A stretch of DNA of 64,000 nucleotides from Arthrobacter sp. HY1533 (GTDB taxonomy: Bacteria; Actinomycetota; Actinomycetes; Actinomycetales; Micrococcaceae). The position numbers and the translations under genes were made by a program. The DNA is taken from contig NZ_JANKZF010000019.1 in the NCBI RefSeq assembly GCF_027568515.1, positions 26,945 through 90,944 of the forward strand. Direction: 5' to 3'. This document shows positions 25,067 to 34,037 of the stretch, piece after piece (positions within the stretch are counted from its first letter, which is position 1; each line of letters starts with the position of its first letter). The notes beneath the pieces were generated by a model, which had not been told where the DNA came from, ran no database searches, and saw only the letters and a program-made list of their open reading frames with translations.

Positions 25067-26212
25067 ATGGCAATCAAAGTGGGAGTTTTAGACGACGCTT
25101 GGACCGTGGATTTTGACGGGCTTGACTTTGTTGCTACCGATTCGGCTTCCGGTGTTGAAGTTCGCATCTCGTCTCCCTTGAATCTTGATGCGGGCTTTGC
25201 GGATGATTCATACACTGTGCATACTTTCCTCTTTAAGGGACTTTCGGAGAACTCAACATTTGACGTATCGGTAAAGGGAGGTGGCCGTAATTTTGCACTT
25301 TTGACTCCAGCAAATGCTGTGGGGTCAGTTGATCACGACAGGGCCGGGAAGGCGTATTATGCCAAGTGTGCATATGTGATCATTCGAGATATTCTTGGGC
25401 AAAAATTGGCTGGAGATCCGCAGTTTTTTGAGCCGTATGCAGGAATCAATGGACCTATTCCGTTCTCAGATCTATTTCATGACGACACTTGTTTTCTATT
25501 AGTTGACAACGCCGAAGCCAGCAAAGTTAAGAATTTTAGTTTGACCAAGATAGTACCCAGTCTTTTGGCTAATGGATTTGTTCCTGTTGACGTTTGTAAT
25601 CCTCAGGAGCTAGCTTGGAGGAGTCCAATCGAGTTAGATACTAAATCACTGAAGGTATCGCTAATTTCTGACGATATTGGTGACCCTGAATTGATTGGTG
25701 ATCTATGCTCGCTTGCTGTGAAGGCAAGTGGATCCTCGATTATGCAGTTTTTCTATTTGTATCAAATATTCGAATACTTAATGGAAAGTGTTCTGAAGCA
25801 CAGGCTTCCAGAGGTTGCGATAGAGATGCTAAGGAAAATTGAAAATGGATCCGGTGATCTGTACGATGATTATTCGCTACTAGCTGAGGTCATGCGAGAG
25901 AAAGAGAGGCTCCAATTGCTCGTGGGCAAGTACTCCGATTGCCAGTCAAGTTTGGGCTCCCTCGCCAGTGTTTCGCTTGACTTCATGAGGTCTGTTAATT
26001 TCAAGATTTCAGGCGAAATGTCAGGTGTGAAGGCTGTTTATGCCGTTCGGAATTTCCTGTTTCATCAAGCTAGGAATCTGCCCGTCCATGGAGAGTCGAA
26101 ACTGGATGCGGTCGTTACTGCCTTAGCTCAGTTTATTCCGGAGCTCCTTGCGACTTATAAATATCCAAAACACACAACTGTCTGGCCACTAATGCCGGCA
26201 GTTCCGTCGTGA
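25067..26212 (+). CDS. Hypothetical protein with C-terminal HEPN-like motif
   Basis: A 381-residue protein of no family I know. The first 200 residues are mainly beta (VGVLDDAWTVDFDGLDFVAT...), perhaps a sensor. The C-terminal 150 residues are helical and contain AVYAVRNFLFHQARNL: R328-N-x-x-x-H333 fits the R(N/D/H)x(4-6)H active-site signature of HEPN ribonucleases found in toxins and abortive-infection proteins. Together with the ParB-fold partner four bases upstream and the strong base-composition shift, this suggests a two-gene defence or toxin module. The HEPN call rests on one short motif in a helical setting. Confidence 0.6.
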   Translation: MAIKVGVLDDAWTVDFDGLDFVATDSASGVEVRISSPLNLDAGFADDSYTVHTFLFKGLSENSTFDVSVKGGGRNFALLTPANAVGSVDHDRAGKAYYAKCAYVIIRDILGQKLAGDPQFFEPYAGINGPIPFSDLFHDDTCFLLVDNAEASKVKNFSLTKIVPSLLANGFVPVDVCNPQELAWRSPIELDTKSLKVSLISDDIGDPELIGDLCSLAVKASGSSIMQFFYLYQIFEYLMESVLKHRLPEVAIEMLRKIENGSGDLYDDYSLLAEVMREKERLQLLVGKYSDCQSSLGSLASVSLDFMRSVNFKISGEMSGVKAVYAVRNFLFHQARNLPVHGESKLDAVVTALAQFIPELLATYKYPKHTTVWPLMPAVPS

Positions 26213-26282
26213 CTAACAAACTCAGGCGATTATTTGACTTTCATTCTGGTATGGTCGTCGAATCTTCGTCCGGGATCTAAGT

Positions 26283-26299
26283 CGGCGAAAAATTCGCCG
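26283..26299 (+). terminator. Terminator-like hairpin after the ParB-fold/HEPN pair
   Basis: CGGCGAA, three A, TTCGCCG: a perfect 7-bp stem followed by GTGTGTTAATAT. It lies 70 bases after the stop at 26212 and before the convergent integrase gene. Confidence 0.5.
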
Positions 26300-26401
26300 T
26301 GTGTTAATATTCGGGTTACCTTCTTCACGGGTGGATGCTAGTTTCGACCATCGCTGGAAAATTAGTTTGTTCGTCATTATTTGGATTTTATTAGATTTTT
26401 A

Positions 26402-27598
26402 CTATTCACCAGATTCTGGTATATTCAGTTGATCCCCAAAGGCTTGCAGTATCTCAGTATTGTCCGGTGCCTCGTGCGTCTTTTGGACGTAATGCTTGCT
26501 CGTAATCTGCTCGCTGGAATGCCCGAGCTGCGCCGTCGCCGCGGCCATGCCCTGGGTGTTGGCCAGGATGGTCCCCACGGACTTCCGAAAAGTGTGGGGC
26601 GTGACCCAGTCAATGCCGACAGCTTTCCTTGCGTCGCGCCATTGCTTGCGAAACCCGTTAGGGTCCCGAATGGTCAAGGTGCTGGACGGGAACACCAGAT
26701 CAAGGTCATTCTGGCGAACTGGATCAGCTTGACGCCTGCGCAGCATCTCGACGGCGAAGGGCGGCAGGAAGTAGCGTTGCCGTGAGTTAGCACTTTTGGG
26801 GTGGTCTTGGATTCTGAGCCCGTTCTTGCCCCGAACGTTGATGACTGTCCCGCGAATGGTGACGGTTGGCTTCTCGGCGGCAAGATCAACGTCGGACCAC
26901 CGAATGGCTAGCGCCTCGCCAATCCTAGCGCCGGTGGCTAGCATGATGTCGACGACGTCGAGGATGTCCTTTTCGTGCAAACCGTTCTGCCGCCCGGTTG
27001 GTTGCTGCCAGGCATAGACGTCGTGACGGAGTTTGACCACCTCGTCGATGGTCAATGCTCTAACTTCTTTGCTGCTGCTGGTGGGTATGCGGGCGACCTC
27101 ACGGAGCGGATTAGCGGGGGCTGCACCATGGCGTGTAGCTAGGGACAGCATGCCAGTGAGCAGTGTCTTAGACATTTTGGCTGTTGCATTGCCGTGTTTG
27201 GTTCGTACACCTTTGAGGAACTTATCCAGGGTGGAGACGTTGGCTTCACGGATGGTTAGGTTGCCAACGCCGGGCAGGATGTAGGTGTCTATGATTTCCC
27301 GGTAGCGTCGGCGTGTATTGGCGGCTCTGCCGAGGTCTTCGAATTCTAGCCACCAGAATTTGGCAAGTTCGCTCATGGCCATGTCGGGGCTGATCACGTC
27401 ATCGGTGGGTGGCAGCATCGCGTTCAACTTCGCCAGAAGGGTGGCTTCGGCTTGTGCCCCTGTTGGCCCGGTTGATTGGTACATGCGGGGCTTCCCGTCG
27501 TAGCCGCGCATGGTTGCCCGGGCCCTCCATGTGGTTGGCCCGAGCTTCCGGCGGGTTACTTTTCCCCACGTCCCGAGTGGTGTTTTTGCTCTAGCCAA
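26402..27598 (-). CDS. int: Tyrosine recombinase (phage/ICE integrase)
   Basis: A 398-residue integrase that would insert and excise the element at tRNA-Arg. Order: AP2-like arm-binding N-terminus (TWRARATMRGYDGKPRMYQS), SAM-like core-binding domain (MAMSELAKFWWLEFEDL), then the catalytic domain with Arg in LATGARIGEALAIRW, H-x-x-R in TPHTFRKSVG, His in AQLGHSSEQIT and Tyr in SKHYVQKT. The start is taken as TTG 27598, which overlaps the excisionase stop (ATTGGCTAG) and has GGAAGA upstream; the long open frame to 27736 is the excisionase shadow. It is 9 kb from the left end because cargo lies between. Confidence 0.92.
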   Translation of the reverse strand: MARAKTPLGTWGKVTRRKLGPTTWRARATMRGYDGKPRMYQSTGPTGAQAEATLLAKLNAMLPPTDDVISPDMAMSELAKFWWLEFEDLGRAANTRRRYREIIDTYILPGVGNLTIREANVSTLDKFLKGVRTKHGNATAKMSKTLLTGMLSLATRHGAAPANPLREVARIPTSSSKEVRALTIDEVVKLRHDVYAWQQPTGRQNGLHEKDILDVVDIMLATGARIGEALAIRWSDVDLAAEKPTVTIRGTVINVRGKNGLRIQDHPKSANSRQRYFLPPFAVEMLRRRQADPVRQNDLDLVFPSSTLTIRDPNGFRKQWRDARKAVGIDWVTPHTFRKSVGTILANTQGMAAATAQLGHSSEQITSKHYVQKTHEAPDNTEILQAFGDQLNIPESGE

Positions 27599-27812
27599 TG
27601 GGGTCTTCCGTGGTGGCGAGCCATGCGTTGAAGTCCGTGCGGCTGATACGAAGGTGGCGTCCGATCCTGTGAGCCCTCGGGCCCGCGTGCTTGACGCGCC
27701 ACTGATAGAAGGTTTGCTCAGGAATCTGCAGCTCATGGCAGATCTCCTTAGGCGTCATCCATTCGTCTACGAACGCAGGGATCGACGGTGCATGGTTTGG
27801 CTGGTCGGTCAT
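27591..27812 (-). CDS. xis: Excisionase, helix-turn-helix (HTH_17/MerR-like)
   Basis: A 73-residue DNA-binding protein: WMTPKEICHELQIPEQTFYQWRVKHAGPRAHRIGRHLRISRTDFNAWL is the winged-helix core of actinobacterial excisionases (split here as MTPKEICHELQIP, TFYQWR and GRHLRISRTDFNAW). It directs the integrase toward excision. The stop overlaps the integrase start by eight bases, so the two are translationally coupled. Confidence 0.85.
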   Translation of the reverse strand: MTDQPNHAPSIPAFVDEWMTPKEICHELQIPEQTFYQWRVKHAGPRAHRIGRHLRISRTDFNAWLATTEDPIG

Positions 27813-28223
27813 CGGAATCTCCTATTCAATATCGGTGTTTCTCTTCCATGGCGCCAAAGCGATGAAAGTTCATGACCTACGTTGATCTGCCGGCTGGATG
27901 ACGGCGATTCACCTGCCTGTCGAGGACTTAGGCAATGCCAGCGCCATCCCTGCAAGGATTGCCGTCGTCGGATCCACTTCCCATTTCCGCGGCGGAAGGA
28001 GCCCGGTCTATTTGCTCATTCATTGGATTCTCTTGTTCAACGTGGCCTTGCCTCTGTTCATGGTGGAATAGCGTCGGAACTACGTGACCACCTTTGCCAA
28101 ATCGGAGGAATGACGGCGGCGACCTTACCCAATACCGCGGCTCGGCACGGGAGTTTGGTGCCTTGTCACGCTCGATGTCCCAGACGATACGTGAGACACT
28201 CACGGGACGTAGATTGGAGTGCA
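27813..28223. other. Control region between xis and EspR-like regulator
   Basis: About 410 bases between divergent genes. It must hold the promoters of xis-int (minus) and the regulator (plus). I see no long inverted repeat or RNA gene; the open frames here lack ribosome sites. Confidence 0.4.
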
Positions 28224-28715
28224 ATGGCGGATCAGGACGGAGCCGAGCGCTCTAAGCACACGCCGCAGGCTGAGCTTGCTCGAAGGCTTCGACTCTTGAT
28301 TAAAGCGGCTGTCGCGGAGGGGGGCGGGCCGGTGTTGTTTCCGGACGTTCGTGCTGCGATGACTGTCCGTGGGGTGAAACTGTCCAGGGCACGGTGGTTG
28401 TACATGAAGGATGGCAACGGTGCCTTGATTCGGGACCGGCCACTGTTGACGGCGCTGGCTGACTATTTCAACGCGGATCCGGAGTATTTGCTCAGTGTCG
28501 AGGGGACTGCCCTCACAGGCGAGCAGCTCGAGGTTGTGAAGTCGTTGCGGGTGGCGAGGGTGAAGTCCTTTGCGGTCAACACCTTGGGGGACGTCTCGCC
28601 TGAGGTGTTGGACGCGCTTATTGAATACCTGGATCGGGATATTGCTCGGCCGCCTGGGGGAGAAGCGGTCGACGATTCAGGAGATAGTCCTGATGCGCAC
28701 CCAGAAGTTCCTTGA
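28224..28715 (+). CDS. EspR-like XRE-family regulator
   Basis: A 163-residue DNA-binding protein. ELARRLRLLIKAAVAEGG, PDVRAAMTVRGVKLSRARWLYM and LLTALADYFNADPEYLLSVEG follow the EspR-type helix-turn-helix plus C-terminal helices found on mycobacterial and other actinobacterial regulators and ICE repressors. ATG 28224 has GGAG upstream. Likely the element's maintenance or transfer repressor. Its last 98 bases overlap the tail of the convergent winged-helix gene, which could give mutual interference. Confidence 0.72.
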   Translation: MADQDGAERSKHTPQAELARRLRLLIKAAVAEGGGPVLFPDVRAAMTVRGVKLSRARWLYMKDGNGALIRDRPLLTALADYFNADPEYLLSVEGTALTGEQLEVVKSLRVARVKSFAVNTLGDVSPEVLDALIEYLDRDIARPPGGEAVDDSGDSPDAHPEVP

Positions 28716-28992
28716 TGCGGGTTTCGTCCACGGAATAGCGGGGCGACCTGCCATGGCGGCGACCTTGGGCGATGTCCACGACTATGGCACCGGTCTTTTC
28801 TAGTGCGATCAGGTGTTGGGCGACGCTTGCCTCACTTGCGCTGACGGCATCAACGATGTCTCCGCGGGGTACCGGCCCGCTTCCTTCCAGATACCGGATG
28901 ATTTCGTTGCGTCCGCGATTGCCGAACGCCTCGATGGCTGCCTCCACGTTGGAAGTCCAGGCCATGTCTACGGGATGCGTGATTCGAGGCAT
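28618..28992 (-). CDS. ArsR-like winged-helix regulator
   Basis: A 124-residue protein with a winged helix: AIEAFGNRGRNEIIRYLEGSG, then PRGDIVDAVSASEASVAQHLIALEKTGAIVV and the wing RRHGRSPRYSVDE. No metal-site cysteines. It converges with and overlaps the EspR-like gene, and diverges from the sigma-factor gene over a region with three TTGACA repeats, which may be its operators. Confidence 0.75.
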   Translation of the reverse strand: MPRITHPVDMAWTSNVEAAIEAFGNRGRNEIIRYLEGSGPVPRGDIVDAVSASEASVAQHLIALEKTGAIVVDIAQGRRHGRSPRYSVDETRIKELLGAHQDYLLNRRPLLPQAAEQYPDPGIQ

Positions 28993-29021
28993 GATCCCAT
29001 TTTGCTCTACTTATCCACAGA

Positions 29022-29063
29022 TTGACATAGCAGGGGTTGACATTGGAAAAACCTGAATTGACA
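29022..29063 (+). promoter_or_regulatory. Three TTGACA-type direct repeats
   Basis: TTGACA occurs at 29022-29027, 29037-29042 and 29058-29063, the last two extended as TTGACAYTGG. No properly spaced -10 follows each, so they look more like repeated regulator sites than three promoters; TATATAG at 29070-29076 may be a -10 element. The stretch separates the divergent winged-helix and sigma-factor genes. Confidence 0.45.
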
Positions 29064-29302
29064 CTGGTTTATATAGTCTTTGGGATTCGGGTGAGTAGCT
29101 GGGATCCCTTACATGGCCGTAACGCCGCCGCTTCATTCGGGCAGCGTAGGGGTTCACCCACACAGCGTGCAGTTTTTCTTGAACGAAGACGACGATGGTC
29201 TCTTATGCATCAGCTCGAACAATCCACCGCAAAGACCAACTTCCAGCGGATTTCAAGCCGGACCTAACTGTTAGCCACTGTGTCATCCGTGGCGAGGATG
29301 TC

Positions 29303-30103
29303 ATGATTGCCGTGGATGATATTTCCCGGTTTGTTCGTTCACGCTTGGCTCGGGCGGGGTGCCCTAATGAGCTGGAAGACGTACTTCAGGACATTCGCAT
29401 TGCGGTGTGGTCTGGTGTTTCGCGGGGCCAGTATCAACCGCTGCCCGGTGTCCGTTTTGGGGCATGGGTCCAGGGTATTGCCAATAACGTTTGCACGGCT
29501 CGCATCGCTAAGGCATCTGCCCACTACACGGTTCCACTGTTCACGGAGGATTCCGATGACCATCCCGTCTTCGATCGGCCGCAGGATGTCGTGGCGGAGC
29601 CTTCCGGGGTTGCGGATCGGGAATGGGCGATCAATGTCCTGAACCTGACGCGGATGTGTGCCGGGGAAGAAGCCTGGGGATCAGCCATGTTCCTCCTTTT
29701 GGATGATTATGATGACGGCAGCTGCGCAGTGACCGCCGGTGCTGACCGTGCGGACACGCCGGCCTATCGCAGGGCGCGCAGGGATCTGAAGTTCGTGCGA
29801 CAAGTGGCCATCACGGTGCGGAACGCACTGGCCGTGGTGGATTCCGATGATGGGAATAGGGGCGAGACGGCCATGCGCGCGTCGAAGTGCCTGCCCACCG
29901 AGCTGCACCGCGCCATCGCTGAAACACTTGTCGTTCCTCGGTTGAGTGGATCGGAACGGCTTGCCGCACTTCCTGTCATAGCTGCCAAGACCAACGTCAC
30001 TCCCCGGTACGTCGCCGTCCAGACCGGTCGGGCCAGGGCGCTGTATATGGCGGCACTGCGAGTCATTCGGATGTCTCAACCGGCCGAGGTCAGGCTCTTG
30101 TAG
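29303..30103 (+). CDS. ECF-like RNA polymerase sigma factor
   Basis: A 266-residue protein. Region 2 is clear: FVRSRLARAGCPNELEDVLQDIRIAVWSG followed by FGAWVQGIANNVC. The C-terminal part has a weaker helix-turn-helix (RLAALPVIAAKTNVTPRYVAVQTGRARAL) in place of region 4. ATG 29303 with GAGGA upstream gives a natural start; frame continues to 29195. It sits directly ahead of the transfer operon and probably directs its transcription, an inference from position. Confidence 0.75.
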   Translation: MIAVDDISRFVRSRLARAGCPNELEDVLQDIRIAVWSGVSRGQYQPLPGVRFGAWVQGIANNVCTARIAKASAHYTVPLFTEDSDDHPVFDRPQDVVAEPSGVADREWAINVLNLTRMCAGEEAWGSAMFLLLDDYDDGSCAVTAGADRADTPAYRRARRDLKFVRQVAITVRNALAVVDSDDGNRGETAMRASKCLPTELHRAIAETLVVPRLSGSERLAALPVIAAKTNVTPRYVAVQTGRARALYMAALRVIRMSQPAEVRLL

Positions 30104-30308
30104 CACCAAAGTCAGGAACGTGGATTCGCCCGGTGCTCCTGCATACCAGGCGACACCGGCAGCCAGGTACCGACCTTGGCAGCTCGAATCAAGTTCGTTT
30201 GAACGCGCACGACGGCGTGGCCTGGCTTGGACGCCGCCGCAGATCCGCCGCGGCAGGGTCATACGCAGTTGCCTCCTTTGCCGCATGGACGGGTAAAGGA
30301 GGTCTCCA

Positions 30309-31031
30309 ATGCGCGGAGTATCAGCATGGAACAGATACCTGCCCCGTTCCCGGCGGCAGTGGTTTCTGATCGCAATACTGGGAACTCTCACCGGCGTGGT
30401 TATGGCGCTGTTTTGGCTACCAAGCACCAGTACGTCTCAACGGGCCACGAGTGTGCCGACATCCCCACCCCAGGCAGGCCAGACGGCAATAGGGCCAGGT
30501 CCTGCTGCCCTTGTAACCGAGGCGCCGGTTGGTGTGGTGTTGTCGCCGGGGGAGCCGCAGACTCTCGATTTCACGGCGTATGCCGAGAACACAGCCCGTG
30601 CGCTGTACACCTGGGACACACGTACCTCAACTTATACGCAGACTTATGCGCATGTGCGCAGCTGGTGGATCGTCCTGCCTGACGGGTCGAACCCGCTCAC
30701 CGTGTATACACAAGAGTTAGAGGGAACCGGAATCAACTCCGCGGCATTCGCTCAACTCTCCGCCTACGGGGCGTACCGGACAGCCACCGTCATCCAGACC
30801 AGCTGCGATGACCAGCTGGCCCAGGTGAGGGACCATCCGGCCCCTTGGATCGGGCTGCATGTCTGCACCATGACGCTCAGCGTCACCGACCGCTCCACGG
30901 TGGAACCCCACAAGACGGCATACCGCGTTCCGGTCAGTGTCATGGTGAACTGCCCACCGGCGGCAACGGCTCCGGCACATCGTTGCGCGCTGGCAGGTTT
31001 TTACACCTCCGCTAACAGAATCGTCTACTGA
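30309..31031 (+). CDS. Transfer-operon membrane protein (TcpC/VirB8-like position)
   Basis: A 240-residue protein with one N-terminal membrane helix (QWFLIAILGTLTGVVMALFWL), a Pro/Ser/Thr linker and an extracytoplasmic beta-rich domain with two Cys pairs (QTSCDDQ, GLHVCTM; VNCPPA, HRCAL). Type IV secretion systems of Gram-positive elements carry bitopic VirB8/TcpC proteins of this shape, but I see no specific motif. An AAAGGAGGT ribosome site precedes ATG 30309, among the strongest in the window. The stop overlaps the next start by one base. Confidence 0.6.
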   Translation: MRGVSAWNRYLPRSRRQWFLIAILGTLTGVVMALFWLPSTSTSQRATSVPTSPPQAGQTAIGPGPAALVTEAPVGVVLSPGEPQTLDFTAYAENTARALYTWDTRTSTYTQTYAHVRSWWIVLPDGSNPLTVYTQELEGTGINSAAFAQLSAYGAYRTATVIQTSCDDQLAQVRDHPAPWIGLHVCTMTLSVTDRSTVEPHKTAYRVPVSVMVNCPPAATAPAHRCALAGFYTSANRIVY

Positions 31032-32191
31032 TGCCTGCGGCAGCCCTGGCCACGATCGCGAAAGCGCGGCTGATCCAGAGAGTACTTGCCGCGCTGGTAG
31101 TGGTGGTCCCTGTAGGGATGGCCGCCCTGCTCGGCGGGACCAGCATCCTCGTCGCCCAGATCGCGGGTACAAACACTTCGTGCACGTCAGCACCCCAGGA
31201 ATCGGCGTTCGTCGGACCGTCCTTGCAACCAGTGGCATCGCTGAGTAACGGTGTTGGGAGCCTGACTCTTCCGGGGCCCGACGGCGTATCCCTGACGCTA
31301 GACCCTGAGCAGCAAAGCACCGCCGGTAGCTACCTGTCCGTGGGCCAGTCTCTGGGTGTGTCGGCGAAGGGGATTCAGATTGCCATCATGGTCGCTCTCC
31401 AAGAATCCGGGCTCAGGATGCTGGCCAATCCTGCTGTCCCCGCATCGCTGGGCATGCCCCATGACGGTCTGGGCTATGACCATGATTCCCTTGGGTCAGC
31501 CCAACAACGGCCCAGTGCTGGGTGGGGAAGCATCCAGGAACTGATGATTGCCTCCTACAATGCCGAAGCGTTCTTTGGTGGCCCGCGGGGGCCCAACCAC
31601 GGGTCACCTCGCGGGCTCCTGGACATCCCAGGGTGGGAATCGATGGGTCTGGGGCAGGCGGCCCAGTCCGTGCAGGTGTCCGCGTTCCCGGAACTGTACG
31701 AACGCTGGGGGCCCACCGCCCTCACCATCATGGCGTCCGTCACCGGGACGGGCCTCCGGCAACCATGCCTGCAACCAGCCCCAGTAGAGGACCCCGCAGC
31801 ACCGCCGGTTCCGGCGGACCTGAGCGCGACCAGGCATGCCATTCTCCACCATGCCCAGGAAGGCGTGGGCGGCAGTTACGTGTGGGGCGGCACCGCGTTC
31901 AAGGCGTGGGACTGCTCCGGTTACGTGCAATGGATCTATAACCAGGTGGGGATTGCCCTGCCTCGCACAGAACAGTGGCTGGCCGGGCACACCACGACCA
32001 TGCCGCAGCCAGGCGATTTGGTGGTCCAGAACCCGGATGGGCCAAACCACTGGGGCCACGTCGGCATCTACGCGGGGGCAGGGATGATGTACAGCGCCCT
32101 GAATCCCTCGGTGGGCACGCTGCTCCACCCCGTGAGCTGGAATCCCGGCACCCAATACTTCGACCTTCTAGGACCGGCACCGGGTAACTGA
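31031..32191 (+). CDS. NlpC/P60 peptidoglycan hydrolase of the transfer system
   Basis: A 386-residue exported enzyme. After an N-terminal membrane helix (VLAALVVVVPVGMAALLGG) comes a region with lysozyme/transglycosylase-like features (IQIAIMVALQESGLRMLAN), and a C-terminal NlpC/P60 domain with catalytic C295 in WDCSGYVQWIY and H343 in HWGHVGIYAG. It would cut stem peptides to let the transfer apparatus cross the wall, the VirB1-like role. Translationally coupled to the gene before it. Confidence 0.85.
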   Translation: MPAAALATIAKARLIQRVLAALVVVVPVGMAALLGGTSILVAQIAGTNTSCTSAPQESAFVGPSLQPVASLSNGVGSLTLPGPDGVSLTLDPEQQSTAGSYLSVGQSLGVSAKGIQIAIMVALQESGLRMLANPAVPASLGMPHDGLGYDHDSLGSAQQRPSAGWGSIQELMIASYNAEAFFGGPRGPNHGSPRGLLDIPGWESMGLGQAAQSVQVSAFPELYERWGPTALTIMASVTGTGLRQPCLQPAPVEDPAAPPVPADLSATRHAILHHAQEGVGGSYVWGGTAFKAWDCSGYVQWIYNQVGIALPRTEQWLAGHTTTMPQPGDLVVQNPDGPNHWGHVGIYAGAGMMYSALNPSVGTLLHPVSWNPGTQYFDLLGPAPGN

Positions 32192-32294
32192 TGTTCGACG
32201 GCAAACCTAGGTCATGCGGGTTGGGGCCGGGTGGTGCATGGAAGTGGAGAAGCAAACGCACGGTCTGCCTCTAGCATCCGGATGGAGTAGTGTC

Positions 32295-32582
32295 ATGAAT
32301 TTCGCGCCCGTAGACCCCGGAATCGTACCCAACGGCAATTTCCCGTTTCTGGACTCGCTCAAGCAGATTGGTGGAGGAATCCTGGTCGGTGCCTTCATCA
32401 TCATCGCCATTGTCGCGATCATTGGTGCCGCCATGCTGTTGGCCGGCAAACTCAGCCAATCATCCAGACTCGCCTCCGGCGGTGGGATGATCCTGCTGTG
32501 GACCGGCCCCATCGCCGCAATCCTAGGCGGAATCAACGGCTACATCCTGTGGTCACAAACCGCCTTCCACCTCGGGTTCTGA
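32295..32582 (+). CDS. Small two-helix membrane protein, VirB2/TrbC-like
   Basis: A 95-residue protein with two hydrophobic helices (ILVGAFIIIAIVAIIGAAML and GGMILLWTGPIAAILGGINGY) and no soluble domain. The size, topology and position ahead of the VirB6-like gene match the pilin-like subunits of Gram-positive conjugation operons. ATG 32295 is chosen; the frame extends upstream to 32214 without a ribosome site. Nine bases separate it from the next gene. Confidence 0.65.
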   Translation: MNFAPVDPGIVPNGNFPFLDSLKQIGGGILVGAFIIIAIVAIIGAAMLLAGKLSQSSRLASGGGMILLWTGPIAAILGGINGYILWSQTAFHLGF

Positions 32583-32591
32583 GCCTCCGCC

Positions 32592-34037
32592 ATGCAACCG
32601 CTGGAATGCACCTTCGGGGGATGGTGGCCCCTGGGGTGCGGCGTACTGTCGGCGGCCACGGACACGGTCACCTCGAGCATCGGCGGCTTCTTTGCCGGAG
32701 TCTTGGAGAGCATCGCCTCTTGGTTGTGGTCTTTCATCTCCGGCGCGTTCGGTGTCTCGGATGTCGATGATTCCCAGTGGACGGCGGTCCAGGGATTGAC
32801 GAGCTGGTGGATTGTCGTCATGATGACACCTTTGGTGGCCGTCATGATTCTCCAACTAATCTCGGGCCTGATCGCGCAACAACCCCGCCGGATTTGGCGG
32901 GCACTGATCGGCGGATTTGTGGCCGTGCCCATCGTCGGCGGTGCCGTGTATCTCATGCAGGCTCTGACCCATGTCAGCGACAGCGCCTCAGCGGCCCTGT
33001 TGGACACCATGGGACCAGACCCCTATGTGGTCTTCATGCGACTCTTTGGATTTCAACGAGGCCCAGCGGGGTCCGGTCAAGCGTGGATCATGAACCCGAT
33101 GGGAGGCCAGCCCTCAACCACGACCGAGATCACCGGTACCATCGTGATCACTGTCTTGGCAACTCTGATTGTGTGGGTGCTGGCGTTCATCCTGATGTGT
33201 TCGATGATCTTCCGCTCTTTCGCCTTGATCGTGCTGGCAGCGGTTGCCCCGGTGGCCCTGATGTTGATGCCGTGGGAGAAGACAAAGTCCTGGGCAGGGC
33301 GGTGGTGCGAGCTCGTCGTTGCATTACTGCTCGCGAAACCGTTGGCCGCGACTGTTCTGGCTGTGGCCGTGAAACTGTACGCGAATTCCACCTCTTTTGC
33401 CGGGATGGCTGCCGGTGCCGTGGGTATGACGCTGGCCTGTGCGGCACCGCTGATGGCTCTGAAACTTGTCGGGTTCGCCGGTGGAGAACTGGCGGCAGCC
33501 GCCCAAACGGCCGGTGGAGGCCACCTTACCCACACGGGGGCCAGCTTTGCGGGGCGACAGCTGGGGCAACAGCTCCGTGGACACCACAAGCTCACAACGG
33601 GTAGCAGTTTGAAAAGTCCAAAGGTAGTGGAGTCAAGTGCGAAGCCGGAGACGCTTCCCGTCAGAAAGCCTGCTGCGTCTGGGGCGACATCCTCGCCCGA
33701 TAAACCCAAGATTCAACAACAACGCCCGCAGGCGCCAACAACTCAGTCTGCTGCCACCTCGGCTCCGGGTCAGGCATCGACAACCCCGACTAGAAAGCAG
33801 TCAACAGGCCAGCCGCGCGCGCCCCAGCCGCCACCGCCGGGGAAACCCACCCCGACAGTGCAGAGCACTGTGACAACACCGCCCTCGGCTAGCCCCGGCG
33901 TGCCGCGCCCAGGAGCTGAGACATCGAGTTCTGGCACCGCACGCCCAGGTTCACCGTCCGGGCCGAAGCCGCGGCCACCGGCGTCCCCGCCATACAACCC
34001 ACCCATCAGACCGCCCCACACTGGAGAGTCATCATGA
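32592..34037 (+). CDS. TrbL/VirB6-like polytopic transfer protein
   Basis: A 481-residue protein. About six membrane helices fill residues 15-310 (SWWIVVMMTPLVAVMILQLI, IVITVLATLIVWVLAFILMC, FALIVLAAVAPVALMLMPW and others). The last 170 residues are a Pro/Ser/Thr-rich disordered tail (PQAPTTQSAAT..., RPPASPPYNPP). This is the usual form of actinobacterial VirB6/TrbL channel proteins. The stop overlaps the next start by four bases. Confidence 0.8.
   Translation: MQPLECTFGGWWPLGCGVLSAATDTVTSSIGGFFAGVLESIASWLWSFISGAFGVSDVDDSQWTAVQGLTSWWIVVMMTPLVAVMILQLISGLIAQQPRRIWRALIGGFVAVPIVGGAVYLMQALTHVSDSASAALLDTMGPDPYVVFMRLFGFQRGPAGSGQAWIMNPMGGQPSTTTEITGTIVITVLATLIVWVLAFILMCSMIFRSFALIVLAAVAPVALMLMPWEKTKSWAGRWCELVVALLLAKPLAATVLAVAVKLYANSTSFAGMAAGAVGMTLACAAPLMALKLVGFAGGELAAAAQTAGGGHLTHTGASFAGRQLGQQLRGHHKLTTGSSLKSPKVVESSAKPETLPVRKPAASGATSSPDKPKIQQQRPQAPTTQSAATSAPGQASTTPTRKQSTGQPRAPQPPPPGKPTPTVQSTVTTPPSASPGVPRPGAETSSSGTARPGSPSGPKPRPPASPPYNPPIRPPHTGESS

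Noticed and set aside
29022..29080. Three tandem promoters
   Set aside because: The TTGACA copies are not followed by -10 hexamers at 16-18 base spacing, so I treat them as repeated regulator sites.
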